Source of the DNA: Collinsella sp.
Lineage (GTDB): Bacteria; Actinomycetota; Coriobacteriia; Coriobacteriales; Coriobacteriaceae
NCBI GenBank assembly: GCA_018373675.1
Contig: JAHAGQ010000001.1
Span: 162,490 to 226,489 of the forward strand
DNA: 64,000 bases
Reading direction: 5' to 3'
The translations under genes and the position numbers were made by a program. Numbering within the stretch: the first letter of the stretch is position 1; each line of letters starts with the position of its first letter. Shown one piece after another: positions 51,527 through 59,866 of this stretch. The notes below the pieces were generated by a model that was not told where the DNA came from, searched no databases, and saw nothing but the letters and a program-made list of their open reading frames with translations.

Positions 51527-52873
51527 ATGGAACACGACCTCACACGCGGCAATGTCCTCAAGACCATCGCGGTCTTTGCCCTGCCCTATATGCTCTCGTA
51601 CTTTTTGCAGATGCTCTACGGCATGGCCGACCTGTACATGATGGGGCAATTCAGCGGTGCCGCCGGCATCACCGCCGTGGGCAATGGCGCGCAGACGCTC
51701 TATATCATTACCGTGACGCTCGTGGGCCTGGCCATGGGAACGACGGTTATCGTCGGCCACGCCGTGGGCTCGCGCCGTTTCGACCGCGCCGAGACCGCCA
51801 TCGGCAACACCATTACGCTGTTTATGGGCGTCTCGGTGGTACTGGCCGCTGTCCTGCTCGCACTGTGCCCGCAGATCGTGGCACTCATTGGCACGCCGGC
51901 CGAGGCAGTCGAAGGCACCGCCGCCTACCTGCGCATCTGCTTTGTCGGCATTCCGTTTATCGCCGCATACAACATCCTCTCGGCCATTTTTCGCGGCCTG
52001 GGCGATTCGCGCTCGCCCATGTACGTGATTGGCGTGGCGTGCATCATCAACATCGCGCTCGATTTTCTGTTTATCGGCCACATGGGGCTCGGCCCCGTGG
52101 GCGCGGCGCTCGGCACGGTAACCGCGCAGACGGCCAGCGTTGCCCTCGCGCTCGTGTGGCTCAAGAGCCGCCGCACGAACATCCACGTTAAGCGCAGCGA
52201 CCTGCGCCCCCAGCCCGAGGTGCTCGGCAGCATTCTTAAGATCGGCGTGCCCGTGGCCGTGCAGGACGGCTGCATCCAGGTGGCGTTTATGTTTATCACC
52301 GTCATCGCCAACCACCGAGGGCTCGTCGACGCCGCCGCCGTGGGCCTGGTCGAGAAGATGATCAGCTTTTTGTTCATTGTGCCGAGTTCCATGGGCGCCA
52401 CCGTCAGCGCGCTCACGGCGCAGAATGCCGGCGCGGGCAAGGGCGACCGCGCGCGTCAGGTGCTCAAGGACGCCATGACGATCTCGGTGGTGTACGGTTG
52501 CCTGATCACGGTGCTGATGTGGCTGGTGGCGCCGGCGTTTATTGGCTTTTTTGCCAAGGACCCCGCGGTGGTCGCGGCCGGTACCGGCTATATGCACAGT
52601 TATATTTTCGATGCAATCTTTGCCGGCATCCACATTTGCTTTAGCGGCTTTTTCGCTGCATACGGCAAGAGCTACATCGGCTTTGCGCACAACGTGCTGG
52701 CCGTGGCGCTCATTCGCGTGCCGGGCGCGTGGCTGCTGTCGAACGCCTATTCCGACACGCTGTTTCCCATGGGCATCGCCTCGCCGTGCGGATCAATTCT
52801 ATCGGCGGTCATCTGTGTTGTCGCGTTTACCATGCTCAACCGGCGCGGGGCTTTTGACAAGTTGGCGGCGTAG
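51527..52873 (+). CDS. MATE family efflux transporter
   Basis: A 448-residue membrane protein with 12 predicted helices and the MATE pattern: LTRGNVLKTIAVFALPYMLS, GMADLYMMGQF, YNILSAIFRGLGDSRSP in the first half, and the repeated half starting ILKIGVPVAVQDG. Expected to export cationic drugs or metabolites with Na+ or H+ exchange. The start lies 41 bp after a MerR-type promoter, so induction by a ligand-sensing MerR protein is likely. A relic coding tail and a strong terminator follow the stop. Confidence 0.9.
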   Translation: MEHDLTRGNVLKTIAVFALPYMLSYFLQMLYGMADLYMMGQFSGAAGITAVGNGAQTLYIITVTLVGLAMGTTVIVGHAVGSRRFDRAETAIGNTITLFMGVSVVLAAVLLALCPQIVALIGTPAEAVEGTAAYLRICFVGIPFIAAYNILSAIFRGLGDSRSPMYVIGVACIINIALDFLFIGHMGLGPVGAALGTVTAQTASVALALVWLKSRRTNIHVKRSDLRPQPEVLGSILKIGVPVAVQDGCIQVAFMFITVIANHRGLVDAAAVGLVEKMISFLFIVPSSMGATVSALTAQNAGAGKGDRARQVLKDAMTISVVYGCLITVLMWLVAPAFIGFFAKDPAVVAAGTGYMHSYIFDAIFAGIHICFSGFFAAYGKSYIGFAHNVLAVALIRVPGAWLLSNAYSDTLFPMGIASPCGSILSAVICVVAFTMLNRRGAFDKLAA

Positions 52874-52875
52874 CG

Positions 52876-52971
52876 GGGCAACGCGAAATCGCCCTCATCG
52901 ACGACATCATCAGCGACGACCCCACAACCTACGTGACGCAAATCACGGTGCCGGTTGCCCCAGCAAAGTAA
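52876..52971 (+). pseudogene. Relic coding tail after the MATE gene
   Basis: A 31-codon open stretch ending ...DDPTTYVTQITVPVAPAK-stop sits directly after the MATE stop with no start codon. A related end, TYMTQIMLPATTPK-stop, occurs at 54706-54750, each followed by a CCCGGAA/TTCCGGG terminator. The hydrophobic final strand could come from an effector-binding domain (GyrI-like); that is a guess. Confidence 0.45.
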
Positions 52972-53010
52972 GAACCGCCCGGAAGGCATCGTGCTTCCGG
53001 GCGGTTCTTA
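52969..53010. terminator. Strong bidirectional terminator
   Basis: TAAGAACCGCCCGGAAG and its exact 17-bp complement with an 8-base loop. It ends the MATE transcript and, on the minus strand, that of the RelE-type toxin. Confidence 0.85.
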
Positions 53011-53346
53011 CTAATCATCATCCAGCAACTCGAATCGATTCCTAGATATCACCAATGCAGCATAATCTTGGCTTTGGTGAAAAACATGGGCAACCACAAC
53101 GTCCTCGTTATCGTAGTAATAAAGCATTACATAAGAATTAACGAGGCAAGCATGGTAACCAAGCACTGCAAGCTCGGGCAACTTCGATAAGCCGTAGTCA
53201 ACTACACCACTTTGAAGAAGCTGGAGCTGACTACGGTATTTATCAAGAAAGCGCCGGGCAGTAAAAATACCATGCCCCAATAGATAATCAACGATATCGT
53301 CAACTTCTTGTCCAGCTGAAGGCAAAATCTTGACGTTATAAGCCAT
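53011..53346 (-). CDS. RelE/ParE family toxin
   Basis: A 111-residue protein with AYNVKILPSAGQEVDDIVDYLL at the start and KLPELAVLGYHACLVNSYVM, VVAHVFHQSQDY toward the end, the ParE/RelE beta-sheet pattern. RelE members cleave mRNA on ribosomes and ParE members poison gyrase; which applies here is unclear. The start ATG at 53344-53346 lies inside the end of the antitoxin gene (11-bp overlap). Confidence 0.85.
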   Translation of the reverse strand: MAYNVKILPSAGQEVDDIVDYLLGHGIFTARRFLDKYRSQLQLLQSGVVDYGLSKLPELAVLGYHACLVNSYVMLYYYDNEDVVVAHVFHQSQDYAALVISRNRFELLDDD

Positions 53347-53605
53347 ATTTTGCCTCAAGGTCATCGAGGGCCTCAAAGGCATCACGCGCCGTGCCGGCAG
53401 CACGCTCCCGCTCGGCCACAGCTATACGAGCCATCAGGCGAGCCTTAGCCTGTTCCTGAACCATGAGGTCGTAGTCCTCGGATCGAAGTACAACAAATTT
53501 GCTATAGCCGTTTTTTGTAACAGTCACTGGACCAGGAGTAGTTTCAACGAGCTCCGAGAATTTCGCGGTGTCCCGCATATCTTTAATTGGAACGCAAACG
53601 GGCAT
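53336..53605 (-). CDS. Phd/YefM family antitoxin
   Basis: An 89-residue antitoxin: MPVCVPIKDMRDTAKFSELV followed by PVTVTKNGYSKFVVLRSEDY, the Phd/YefM DNA-binding fold, then a helical tail that should wrap the toxin. ATG at 53603-53605 follows TTGGAG. It precedes and overlaps the RelE/ParE gene. Two CATAATTATG palindromes upstream fit autoregulation. Confidence 0.88.
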   Translation of the reverse strand: MPVCVPIKDMRDTAKFSELVETTPGPVTVTKNGYSKFVVLRSEDYDLMVQEQAKARLMARIAVAERERAAGTARDAFEALDDLEAKYGL

Positions 53606-53618
53606 GTTCAACTCCAAT

Positions 53619-53640
53619 CATAATTATGTACATAATTATG
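53619..53640 (-). promoter_or_regulatory. Operator of the Phd-RelE operon
   Basis: Two self-complementary decamers CATAATTATG (53619-53628 and 53631-53640) separated by TA, 14 bp upstream of the antitoxin start. Confidence 0.65.
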
Positions 53641-53713
53641 AAGTGTAGCTCAACTAACGAGCGTCGGCTACAGAAGATCTACCACACTGGAGACAGTCCT
53701 CGATATGGCGGTT

Positions 53714-54136
53714 TTACTCCTCCGGAATCGGAAACGCACGGATGAACTCTGCAGGCGAGAAGGTCTTGATGGTCGAGCGCACAAAAGCGGCGCGGTCACG
53801 CGTGATAATAAAGTCCACGCCGGCACGCTCGGCCATCGCACGGATACAGCCGTCCTCAAAGTCCGGCTCATCGGAATAGGCGGAGGCAAAACAAGCCTCT
53901 TGGTCGAGAGACTCTACCGAGTAGCTCTTAAGGCAGTCGCGCACTACCTCGCGCCCGCGCGCCTCGCCGGCCTGTTTGGTGAGAATGTAATACGCGTCCT
54001 TGAGAGAGCAGGCCGAAACAACGCCTTCGATAAGCCCCACGTCGACGAGCCCCTTGATCGTTTGCGCCGCTGCGTGCTCCGGCCGGCCCGGAAGCACGCA
54101 ATCGAGCAGAAAATTGGTATCGAGAAATGCTCTCAT
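53714..54136 (-). CDS. PIN-domain toxin (VapC-like)
   Basis: A 140-residue PIN ribonuclease: MRAFLDTNFLLDCVLPGRPE with Asp6, and DFEDGCIRAMAERAGVDFII followed by TRD, the conserved acidic tetrad region. Its start overlaps the antitoxin stop (ATGA). It is AT-neutral and close to the second toxin-antitoxin pair, so the 53.0-54.5 kb segment is a small defence/stability cluster. Confidence 0.88.
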   Translation of the reverse strand: MRAFLDTNFLLDCVLPGRPEHAAAQTIKGLVDVGLIEGVVSACSLKDAYYILTKQAGEARGREVVRDCLKSYSVESLDQEACFASAYSDEPDFEDGCIRAMAERAGVDFIITRDRAAFVRSTIKTFSPAEFIRAFPIPEE

Positions 54137-54525
54137 AGGTAGCGCTCCCTCGCGACGCGCTTTTCATCTTCAACCGTCATCGTATCGAGCGGCGTTCCCT
54201 TTGGCATTTTGGCTACGATATCGAGATACTCCTGGTAGTCCTCATCCTCCGCGAGCATCTCGCGAATCTCCTTCCAGGTGATCTTGGGATGCCACATCGT
54301 ACCCACGTCGCGCTTGGGCTTGCCCGTGCCGCACGTCGGTTTTGCGCCCCCACGCTCCTGGGCAGCGTCATATTCCACCGTAACTGGACCTTCATAGTCG
54401 AGCGGCACGATCTTGAACAACGGCTTGCTCCGCTTGAAGACCACAACCTCCTCGCCCTCATTGGCAACCTTTTCGGCCACCTGCGTAAGGTTTTGGCGCA
54501 GTTCCGAAAACGCGACGGTAACCAT
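54133..54525 (-). CDS. Phd/YefM-type antitoxin of the PIN toxin
   Basis: A 130-residue protein. The N-terminal ~55 residues, MVTVAFSELRQNLTQVAEKV and EEVVVFKRSKPLFKIVPLD, form a Phd/YefM-like DNA-binding domain. The longer C-terminal part (TWKEIREMLAEDEDYQEYLD...) is predicted helical and should bind the PIN toxin. A Phd-type antitoxin with a PIN toxin is a common pairing. The start follows GAGAGGAG; a 32-bp palindrome lies upstream. Confidence 0.82.
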   Translation of the reverse strand: MVTVAFSELRQNLTQVAEKVANEGEEVVVFKRSKPLFKIVPLDYEGPVTVEYDAAQERGGAKPTCGTGKPKRDVGTMWHPKITWKEIREMLAEDEDYQEYLDIVAKMPKGTPLDTMTVEDEKRVARERYL

Positions 54526-54560
54526 AACTGCTCCTCTCAACATATATCTTCACTGCTAAG

Positions 54561-54592
54561 TATACACGTTAATATTAATGTTAAAGTGTATA
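54561..54592 (-). promoter_or_regulatory. 32-bp palindromic operator of the PIN operon
   Basis: TATACACGTTAATATT and AATGTTAAAGTGTATA match as inverted repeats at 14 of 16 positions, AT-rich, 36 bp upstream of the antitoxin start. It likely overlaps the promoter. Confidence 0.65.
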
Positions 54593-54705
54593 AAACTCAT
54601 CACAATGGGGCAGCCCGTTGTGGGACCTCACTGCGGGGCCCCTTTGCTTTGCATGAATCTTCTATCGCTCCGGAACGACACCGCTCCGCAGGGTCACCCT
54701 CAGCA

Positions 54706-54750
54706 ACCTACATGACGCAGATCATGCTGCCCGCCACCACGCCCAAATAA
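54706..54750 (+). pseudogene. Second copy of the relic coding tail
   Basis: Fifteen codons reading TYMTQIMLPATTPK-stop, related to the tail at 52876-52971 and likewise followed by a CCCGGAA hairpin. No upstream homology was visible. Confidence 0.4.
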
Positions 54751-54788
54751 AAACCTCCCGGAAAGTATCAGCCTTTCCGGGAGGTTTT
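54750..54788. terminator. Bidirectional terminator near ligA
   Basis: AAAACCTCCCGGAAAG and its exact 16-bp complement with a 7-base loop; on the minus strand it ends in TTTTTATTT, suiting termination of ligA 20 bp upstream. Confidence 0.85.
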
Positions 54789-54808
54789 CTAATTTGATTA
54801 TCGATGTC

Positions 54809-57037
54809 CTAAGCCTGGGGCACCTGACCAGTAGCCAAAATCTGCTCGAGTGCGTCCTCGTCCAGCACGGGTACGCCCAGCTGCTCGGCCTTGGTAAGCT
54901 TGGAACCCGCTTTGGGACCGGCGACCAGATAGCTCGTCTTCTTCGACACACTGCCCGAAACCTTGGCGCCGAGTACCTTGAGCGCCGCACCTGCCTCGTC
55001 GCGCGTGCGGTTGACGAGCGTGCCGGTGAGCACGAAGGTCAGACCCGCGAGTGGCTGTGCGTCGGCGAGCTCGCCTGCCACGCCAGCGTCGGCTGCGGCT
55101 TGCGCGTGCGCGGCGCTCAAATCGACCTCGAGCGACAGGCCCGCCTGGCGCAGGCGCTCCAGCACGGCAAGGTTCTCGGGCACGGCCAGGAACTGCTTGA
55201 CGCTCGCCGCAATCTTGGGACCGATGCCCTCGCACTCGGCGATATCCTCTTCGCTCGCCAAGATGAGCTTGTCGATCGATAGGAATCGCTCGGCGATGAC
55301 CTCGCCCACGCTCTTGCCCACATGACGGATGCCCAGGGCAAACAGCACACGCCCGAGTGGCTGGCTCTTGGACTTGTTGAGCTCGGCGATGATTTTCTCG
55401 GCCGTCTTAAGGCCTACCGGAATGGGATCGCCCTTCTTAACGCCCTTTTTGCTGTTGGAGCTGGCGTACACGCGCCCCGTGTCCAGGCCGGCGATGTCGT
55501 CGACTGTGAGCTGGTAGAAGTCCGCGACATCGTGGATAAGGCCGGCGGCGATCATCTTGTCGACGATCTCGTCGCCTAGGCCGTCGACGTCCATGCAGCC
55601 GCGACTCACCCAGTGGAGCAGGCGCTCCTTGAGCTGTGCGGGGCAATCGATGGACACGCAGCGGTAGGCCACCTCGCCATCCTCGTGGACCACGGGGCTG
55701 CCGCACACGGGGCAGACCTCGGGCATGTGCCAGTCGACCGAATCGGCCGGGCGCTTGTCGAGCACCGGGCCCACAACCTCGGGGATTACGTCGCCCGCCT
55801 TGTGCACGATGATAGTGTCGCCCTCGCGCACGTTTTTGCGGCGGATCTCGTCGATGTTGTGCAGCGTGGCGCGCGCGATGGTGGAGCCGGCGACCGTCAC
55901 CGGGTCGAACTCGGCGACCGGTGTGAGCACACCGGTGCGGCCCACCTGGATGCGAATTTCGCGCAGGACGGTCTGCTTTTCCTCGGGCGGAAACTTAAAG
56001 GCAATGGCCCAGCGCGGCGCGCGGGCGGTAAAGCCCAGGTCGAGCTGCTGCTGGAAGCTGTCGACCTTTACGACCACGCCGTCGATGTCGTAGTCCAAGT
56101 CGCCGCGGTGCTCGAGGGCCTGGGCGCAGAACTCGTGGACCTCGGCCGGCGTGGCGCAGCGTGCCACGTTGGGGTTGACGCTAAAGCCGGCGCTACGCAG
56201 CCAATCGAGAAACTCACGCTGGCTGTGGACGTGCAACGGGTCGGTATCGGCGATGGCATAGATAAAGGTGGCCAGGTCGCGGCGCGCCGTGACCTTGGGG
56301 TCCTTTTGGCGCAGGCTGCCGGCGGCGGCGTTGCGCGGGTTGGCGAAGGGGTCGCGGCCCTCGGCATCGGCCTCTTCATTCAGACGCACAAAGCTGCCCT
56401 TGGGCATATAGACCTCGCCGCGTACCTCAATGGTGCGCTCGCGGTCGGCGCCCATGTGGGCGAGCGCCGGCTCGGACAGGTGCATGGGCACATCCTTGAT
56501 AGTACGGACGTTGAGCGACACGTCCTCGCCCGTGGTGCCATCGCCACGTGTGGCTGCGCGTACGAAGGTGCCGTTTTGGTAAGTAAGGGCCACGCCCAGA
56601 CCGTCGATCTTAAGCTCGCAGGTATAGGTGACGCTACCGGCACCGAGGGCATCCTCAGTGCGCTGGAGCCACGCGTCGAGTTCGTCCAGGTCCATGGCAT
56701 CGTCCATGGAATACATGCGCGCCATATGCGTGACCGGCGTAAACTGCTCGCTCACGTAGCCGCCCACGCGCTGGGTATAGCTATCGGGCGTCACCAGGTC
56801 GGGGTAGGTGGCCTCGATTTCCTGCAGTTCAACGAGCATTTTGTCGAAGGCGGCGTCCGTGATCTCGGGCGCATCGAGCATGTAGTAGCGATAGGCGTGG
56901 TAGTCGAGCTCGTGGCGCAGTTCGGCCGCGCGCGCTGCCGCCTGGGCACGGGCATCGGTCGGTGCGGTGGCTTCCGCGGTCGCGGGCGTTTCGGTATCGA
57001 TGTCCACGCCGTCACCAAACAGGCTCGATTGCTCCAT
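54809..57037 (-). CDS. ligA: NAD-dependent DNA ligase
   Basis: Seals nicks in duplex DNA using NAD. The 742-residue protein has a ~30-residue N-terminal extension before the Ia domain, the adenylation motif CELKIDGLGVAL (Lys143), an OB fold, a four-cysteine zinc site (CPVCGSPVV ... CVSIDCPAQ), helix-hairpin-helix repeats (CEGIGPKIAASV) and a C-terminal BRCT domain (LAGLTFVLTGTLVNRTRDEA). The start follows AAGGAGTG. Single-gene transcript with a bidirectional terminator downstream. Confidence 0.96.
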   Translation of the reverse strand: MEQSSLFGDGVDIDTETPATAEATAPTDARAQAAARAAELRHELDYHAYRYYMLDAPEITDAAFDKMLVELQEIEATYPDLVTPDSYTQRVGGYVSEQFTPVTHMARMYSMDDAMDLDELDAWLQRTEDALGAGSVTYTCELKIDGLGVALTYQNGTFVRAATRGDGTTGEDVSLNVRTIKDVPMHLSEPALAHMGADRERTIEVRGEVYMPKGSFVRLNEEADAEGRDPFANPRNAAAGSLRQKDPKVTARRDLATFIYAIADTDPLHVHSQREFLDWLRSAGFSVNPNVARCATPAEVHEFCAQALEHRGDLDYDIDGVVVKVDSFQQQLDLGFTARAPRWAIAFKFPPEEKQTVLREIRIQVGRTGVLTPVAEFDPVTVAGSTIARATLHNIDEIRRKNVREGDTIIVHKAGDVIPEVVGPVLDKRPADSVDWHMPEVCPVCGSPVVHEDGEVAYRCVSIDCPAQLKERLLHWVSRGCMDVDGLGDEIVDKMIAAGLIHDVADFYQLTVDDIAGLDTGRVYASSNSKKGVKKGDPIPVGLKTAEKIIAELNKSKSQPLGRVLFALGIRHVGKSVGEVIAERFLSIDKLILASEEDIAECEGIGPKIAASVKQFLAVPENLAVLERLRQAGLSLEVDLSAAHAQAAADAGVAGELADAQPLAGLTFVLTGTLVNRTRDEAGAALKVLGAKVSGSVSKKTSYLVAGPKAGSKLTKAEQLGVPVLDEDALEQILATGQVPQA

Positions 57038-57145
57038 AGCGGCACTCCTTCGCTCGATTTCAAACGGATACAAGAGTACCACCGGTCGCAACGGGGTCGA
57101 ATAGCGGTCTCAAACCGCACCGAATCGGCAGCCGCCAGACTGGGG

Positions 57146-57348
57146 TGGACAGTTAGTTCAGATACGTATAAATCCTAGAGCTGGATTAGGCACGAACACC
57201 CCTGTTTCAACTAATTTGGGCTCCCTGAGACCATGTAAACGTCCCGCTCGCCCTCCCAAACACCCATTCAAACCCCATCCCAATCAAAAATTGCTCAAAA
57301 CGCATCCCAAGCTGCCCCAGATTTATACGTATCTGAACTAACTGTCCA
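57146..57348. mobile_element. 203-bp MITE-like element with 29-bp terminal inverted repeats
   Basis: Perfect inverted repeats begin TGGACAGTTAGTTCAGATAC (57146-57174) and end at 57320-57348. The interior has no ORF of note. No clear target-site duplication was seen. It lies in the 447-bp gap between ligA and the htrA terminator; the rest of that gap holds a TGATCCGTT/AACGGATCA hairpin (57384-57414). Confidence 0.7.
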
Positions 57349-57422
57349 GACCATTACGAACCAGGCCTCTTGCCAGCCACAAGTGATCCGTTTTCCTCCG
57401 TCCCCAACGGATCAATAAGAAA

Positions 57423-57458
57423 AGAGGGGCTGTCCCGCGCTGGCGGGACAGCCCCTCT
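57423..57458 (-). terminator. Intrinsic terminator of htrA
   Basis: AGAGGGGCTGTCCCGC and its exact 16-bp complement with loop GCTG; on the minus strand it is followed by TTTCTTATT. Confidence 0.85.
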
Positions 57459-57484
57459 GGCTTCGGCATGTGCGAAATGGCTCG

Positions 57485-58945
57485 TTAGTAACCCTGGCCG
57501 TAGCCCTGACCCTGGCCCTGCTGGCCCAGCAGCTCCTCCAGGTACTGGCGCAGCTGCTCGTCGGTAATACCGCCGTTGCCGGTGTCGGTCGAACTGTCGT
57601 CCTGCTGCTGGTTCTGCAGCTCCTCATCGGAGCCCAGCTCGACGGTGACCTTCTTCTCTTCCTTGCCGCGCATGAGCGTGATCTCGACCTTCTCGCCCAC
57701 CTCGTGGCTGCGCAGCGCGATAATCAGGCCATCGGCGCTCGTAATCTCGTCGTCGCCCAACTTGGTGATGACGTCGCCCTCCTGAATGCCGGCCTTGGCG
57801 GCAGGACCGTCCTCAACGACGCTCGCCACATACGCGCCGCTATCGGTGCTCAGCTTGTTGGTGCGGGCGTTGAGCGCGTTGACGCTCGAAAGCGTAGCGC
57901 CCATGTACGGATGCACCGGCGTCTTGCCGCCGATGATCTGGTCGGCAATGTTCTTGGCGTAGTTAACGGGAATAGCAAAGCCCACGCCCGAGCTGGAGCC
58001 CGAGTAGCTCTCGATGAGCGAGTTGATGCCCACCAGCTCACCGTTGTCGTTGACGAGCGCGCCGCCGGAGTTGCCCGGGTTGATGGCGGCATCGGTCTGA
58101 ATCATGTTGGCATAGATGGTGTTACCGCTGGTAGAGCTCATGGCCGTGGAGCGGTAGAGCGCCGAGACGATACCGGTGGAGACAGACTGCTCGTTGCCGA
58201 ACGGCGACCCGATCGCCATGACCCACTCGCCCACGTTGAGCTTGGAGGAATCACCGATCTCGATCGGCGTGAGCTTGGAGGCGTCGGCGTCCTTGAGCTT
58301 GATGACGGCCAGGTCGCTCGAGGCGTCGTTGCCCACGAACTCGGCCTCGTAGGTGGTGCCGTCGTCCATGGTAACCACGTACTGGTCATAGCCATCGACC
58401 ACGTGGTTGTTGGTGAGGATGTGGCCCTCGGTATCGAGCACCACGCCCGAACCGACGCTGCCCGAGCTGTCCGACTCGTCGGCAGACTGCGAAAGCGAGC
58501 CATTCTGGCTACCGCTCGAAGTGGCGGTAATGGAAACGACGGAGGGCAGGGCCTTGGCAGAAACGGCCTCGGCCAACGTGGTGTCCTCGGAATCAATCGT
58601 AATCTTTTGCGTCGATGAGCCCGAAGCGCCCGCCGTCACGGCGTTCTTGCCGCCGCCAATGTTGAGCGTGCCGCTCATGATAAGCGCGATGACCAGCAGG
58701 GCACCGCAGGCGCAGCCGGCGAGCGCCGTAATAAAGATCGGCAGCTTTTTGGTCTTGGTCTTGACCACCGTGTGCTTGTTCACGACCTGTTGGCCGCCCA
58801 GCGGCTTGCCGGTCTGCGTGTCGAAGGCCTGCACGTAGGGAATGTTGCCATCGGCAGGCGTCGACTCCACCTGCACGCGCGGCTGCTGCTGAGTCTCGCC
58901 GGCGTGGTCCGCATCCTGGGGGCGCTGGGAATCGTTCTCGCTCAT
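57485..58945 (-). CDS. HtrA/DegP-type membrane-anchored serine protease
   Basis: Envelope quality-control protease, 486 residues. A hydrophilic N-terminal cytoplasmic part (about 1-65) is followed by a membrane helix (ITALAGCACGALLVIALIMS), a Ser/Gly linker, a trypsin-like domain with the triad His in LTNNHVVDGY, Asp in SSDLAVIKL and Ser in NPGNSGGALV, then one PDZ domain (SGAYVASVVEDGPAAKAGIQ ...). The C-terminus is Gln/Gly-rich (GQQGQGQGYGQGY). The start follows GAAAGGATC; an upstream in-frame ATG is less likely. Confidence 0.93.
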   Translation of the reverse strand: MSENDSQRPQDADHAGETQQQPRVQVESTPADGNIPYVQAFDTQTGKPLGGQQVVNKHTVVKTKTKKLPIFITALAGCACGALLVIALIMSGTLNIGGGKNAVTAGASGSSTQKITIDSEDTTLAEAVSAKALPSVVSITATSSGSQNGSLSQSADESDSSGSVGSGVVLDTEGHILTNNHVVDGYDQYVVTMDDGTTYEAEFVGNDASSDLAVIKLKDADASKLTPIEIGDSSKLNVGEWVMAIGSPFGNEQSVSTGIVSALYRSTAMSSTSGNTIYANMIQTDAAINPGNSGGALVNDNGELVGINSLIESYSGSSSGVGFAIPVNYAKNIADQIIGGKTPVHPYMGATLSSVNALNARTNKLSTDSGAYVASVVEDGPAAKAGIQEGDVITKLGDDEITSADGLIIALRSHEVGEKVEITLMRGKEEKKVTVELGSDEELQNQQQDDSSTDTGNGGITDEQLRQYLEELLGQQGQGQGYGQGY

Positions 58946-58974
58946 AGCTGCGATCCTTTCGTCAAATAACCAAA

Positions 58975-58998
58975 GGCCCGCCAAACATGTGGCGGGCC
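58975..58998 (-). terminator. Intrinsic terminator after the GlnR-like gene
   Basis: GGCCCGCCA and TGGCGGGCC with loop AACATG; on the minus strand TTTGGTTATTTG follows. It lies between the regulator gene and htrA. Confidence 0.75.
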
Positions 58999-59116
58999 AT
59001 CATTGTTCACGTTGAGTTGTACCCCAATATGCGGGCACAAGTGTATGAGAACGCAATCTTTTAGGAAGGCTTAAGTTCTGCTGCAGATTCGAGAGGAACC
59101 CGCACCCGCGTCAAAA

Positions 59117-59149
59117 CCACCACAAAGGTGCCTGTCCCCTTTGTGGTGG
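59117..59149. repeat. Palindrome of the CACAAAGG family
   Basis: CCACCACAAAGG, loop TGCCTGTCC, CCTTTGTGGTGG: identical to 42038-42070. It ends 4 bp beyond the stop of the GlnR-like gene. Confidence 0.8.
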
Positions 59150-59153
59150 AAAG

Positions 59154-59816
59154 CTAGTCCTTAAACAGATAGCCCACGCCGCGGACGGTGGTGATATGTG
59201 CCGCAATCTGCGGGCCCACCTTGGAGCGGATGCGTCGGATGTGCACGTCGACGGTGCGCGTGCCGCCGCAGTACTCAAAGCCCCACACGCGGTGCAGCAG
59301 CACTTCGCGGCTGTAGGCGCGGTTGGGATGCGTCGCCAAAAAGCTCAGCAGCGAGTACTCCATCAGCGTCAGGTCGATAGGCTCGTTATCGAGCGTTACC
59401 TGGTAGGTAGCCAGGTTAATCTCGAGGTTATCGATGTTGAGTACATCGTCGGCGGTGACGGTCTCCTCCTCGCCCATCAGGCGCTGCGCGCGAGCCTTGA
59501 GCTCGTTGGGTGTCGCCGTGGGGCATACAAAGTCGGCATGCGCGTGATTGGGCAGGCGCAAGGTACCGAGCGCCTCGTCGTCGACGATCACCAGCATGGG
59601 GACGCCGCCGCGGTCGTCAAGCCACTTGGCAATCTGATCGATGCGGTCGCTGCGGATTCCATCGGAATCGAGGATCAGCAGGTCAAAGTCGTGCGCCGCA
59701 GTCGGCGAATCGGGGGTGGCCAGGCTCACCTCGACACCCAGGGTGGTCGTCAAGCTGCGGGCAAACTCGTGGAAGCGCGTCGTGCGCGCCATGAACAGGG
59801 CACTCTTTTCGGACAT
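59154..59816 (-). CDS. OmpR-family GlnR-like regulator
   Basis: A 220-residue protein with an atypical receiver domain (1-115) and a C-terminal winged helix (about 130-220). The DNA-binding part NLEINLATYQVTLDNEPIDL ... VWGFEYCGGTRTVDVHIRRI closely parallels streptomycete GlnR (VWGYDYFGGTRTVDVH). The receiver keeps an Asp at the phosphorylation position (LLILD50) but lacks the N-terminal acidic pair and the KP motif, as in GlnR, which works without a cognate kinase. It follows the glnA-like gene by 50 bp in one operon. Inferred role: nitrogen control of both glutamine synthetase genes. ATG at 59814-59816 follows TTGGAGG. Confidence 0.78.
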   Translation of the reverse strand: MSEKSALFMARTTRFHEFARSLTTTLGVEVSLATPDSPTAAHDFDLLILDSDGIRSDRIDQIAKWLDDRGGVPMLVIVDDEALGTLRLPNHAHADFVCPTATPNELKARAQRLMGEEETVTADDVLNIDNLEINLATYQVTLDNEPIDLTLMEYSLLSFLATHPNRAYSREVLLHRVWGFEYCGGTRTVDVHIRRIRSKVGPQIAAHITTVRGVGYLFKD

Positions 59817-59866
59817 ATCGGCCTCCAAAAAAATGAGCTCAATCGTACTGAAACAAGCCAGCGCGA

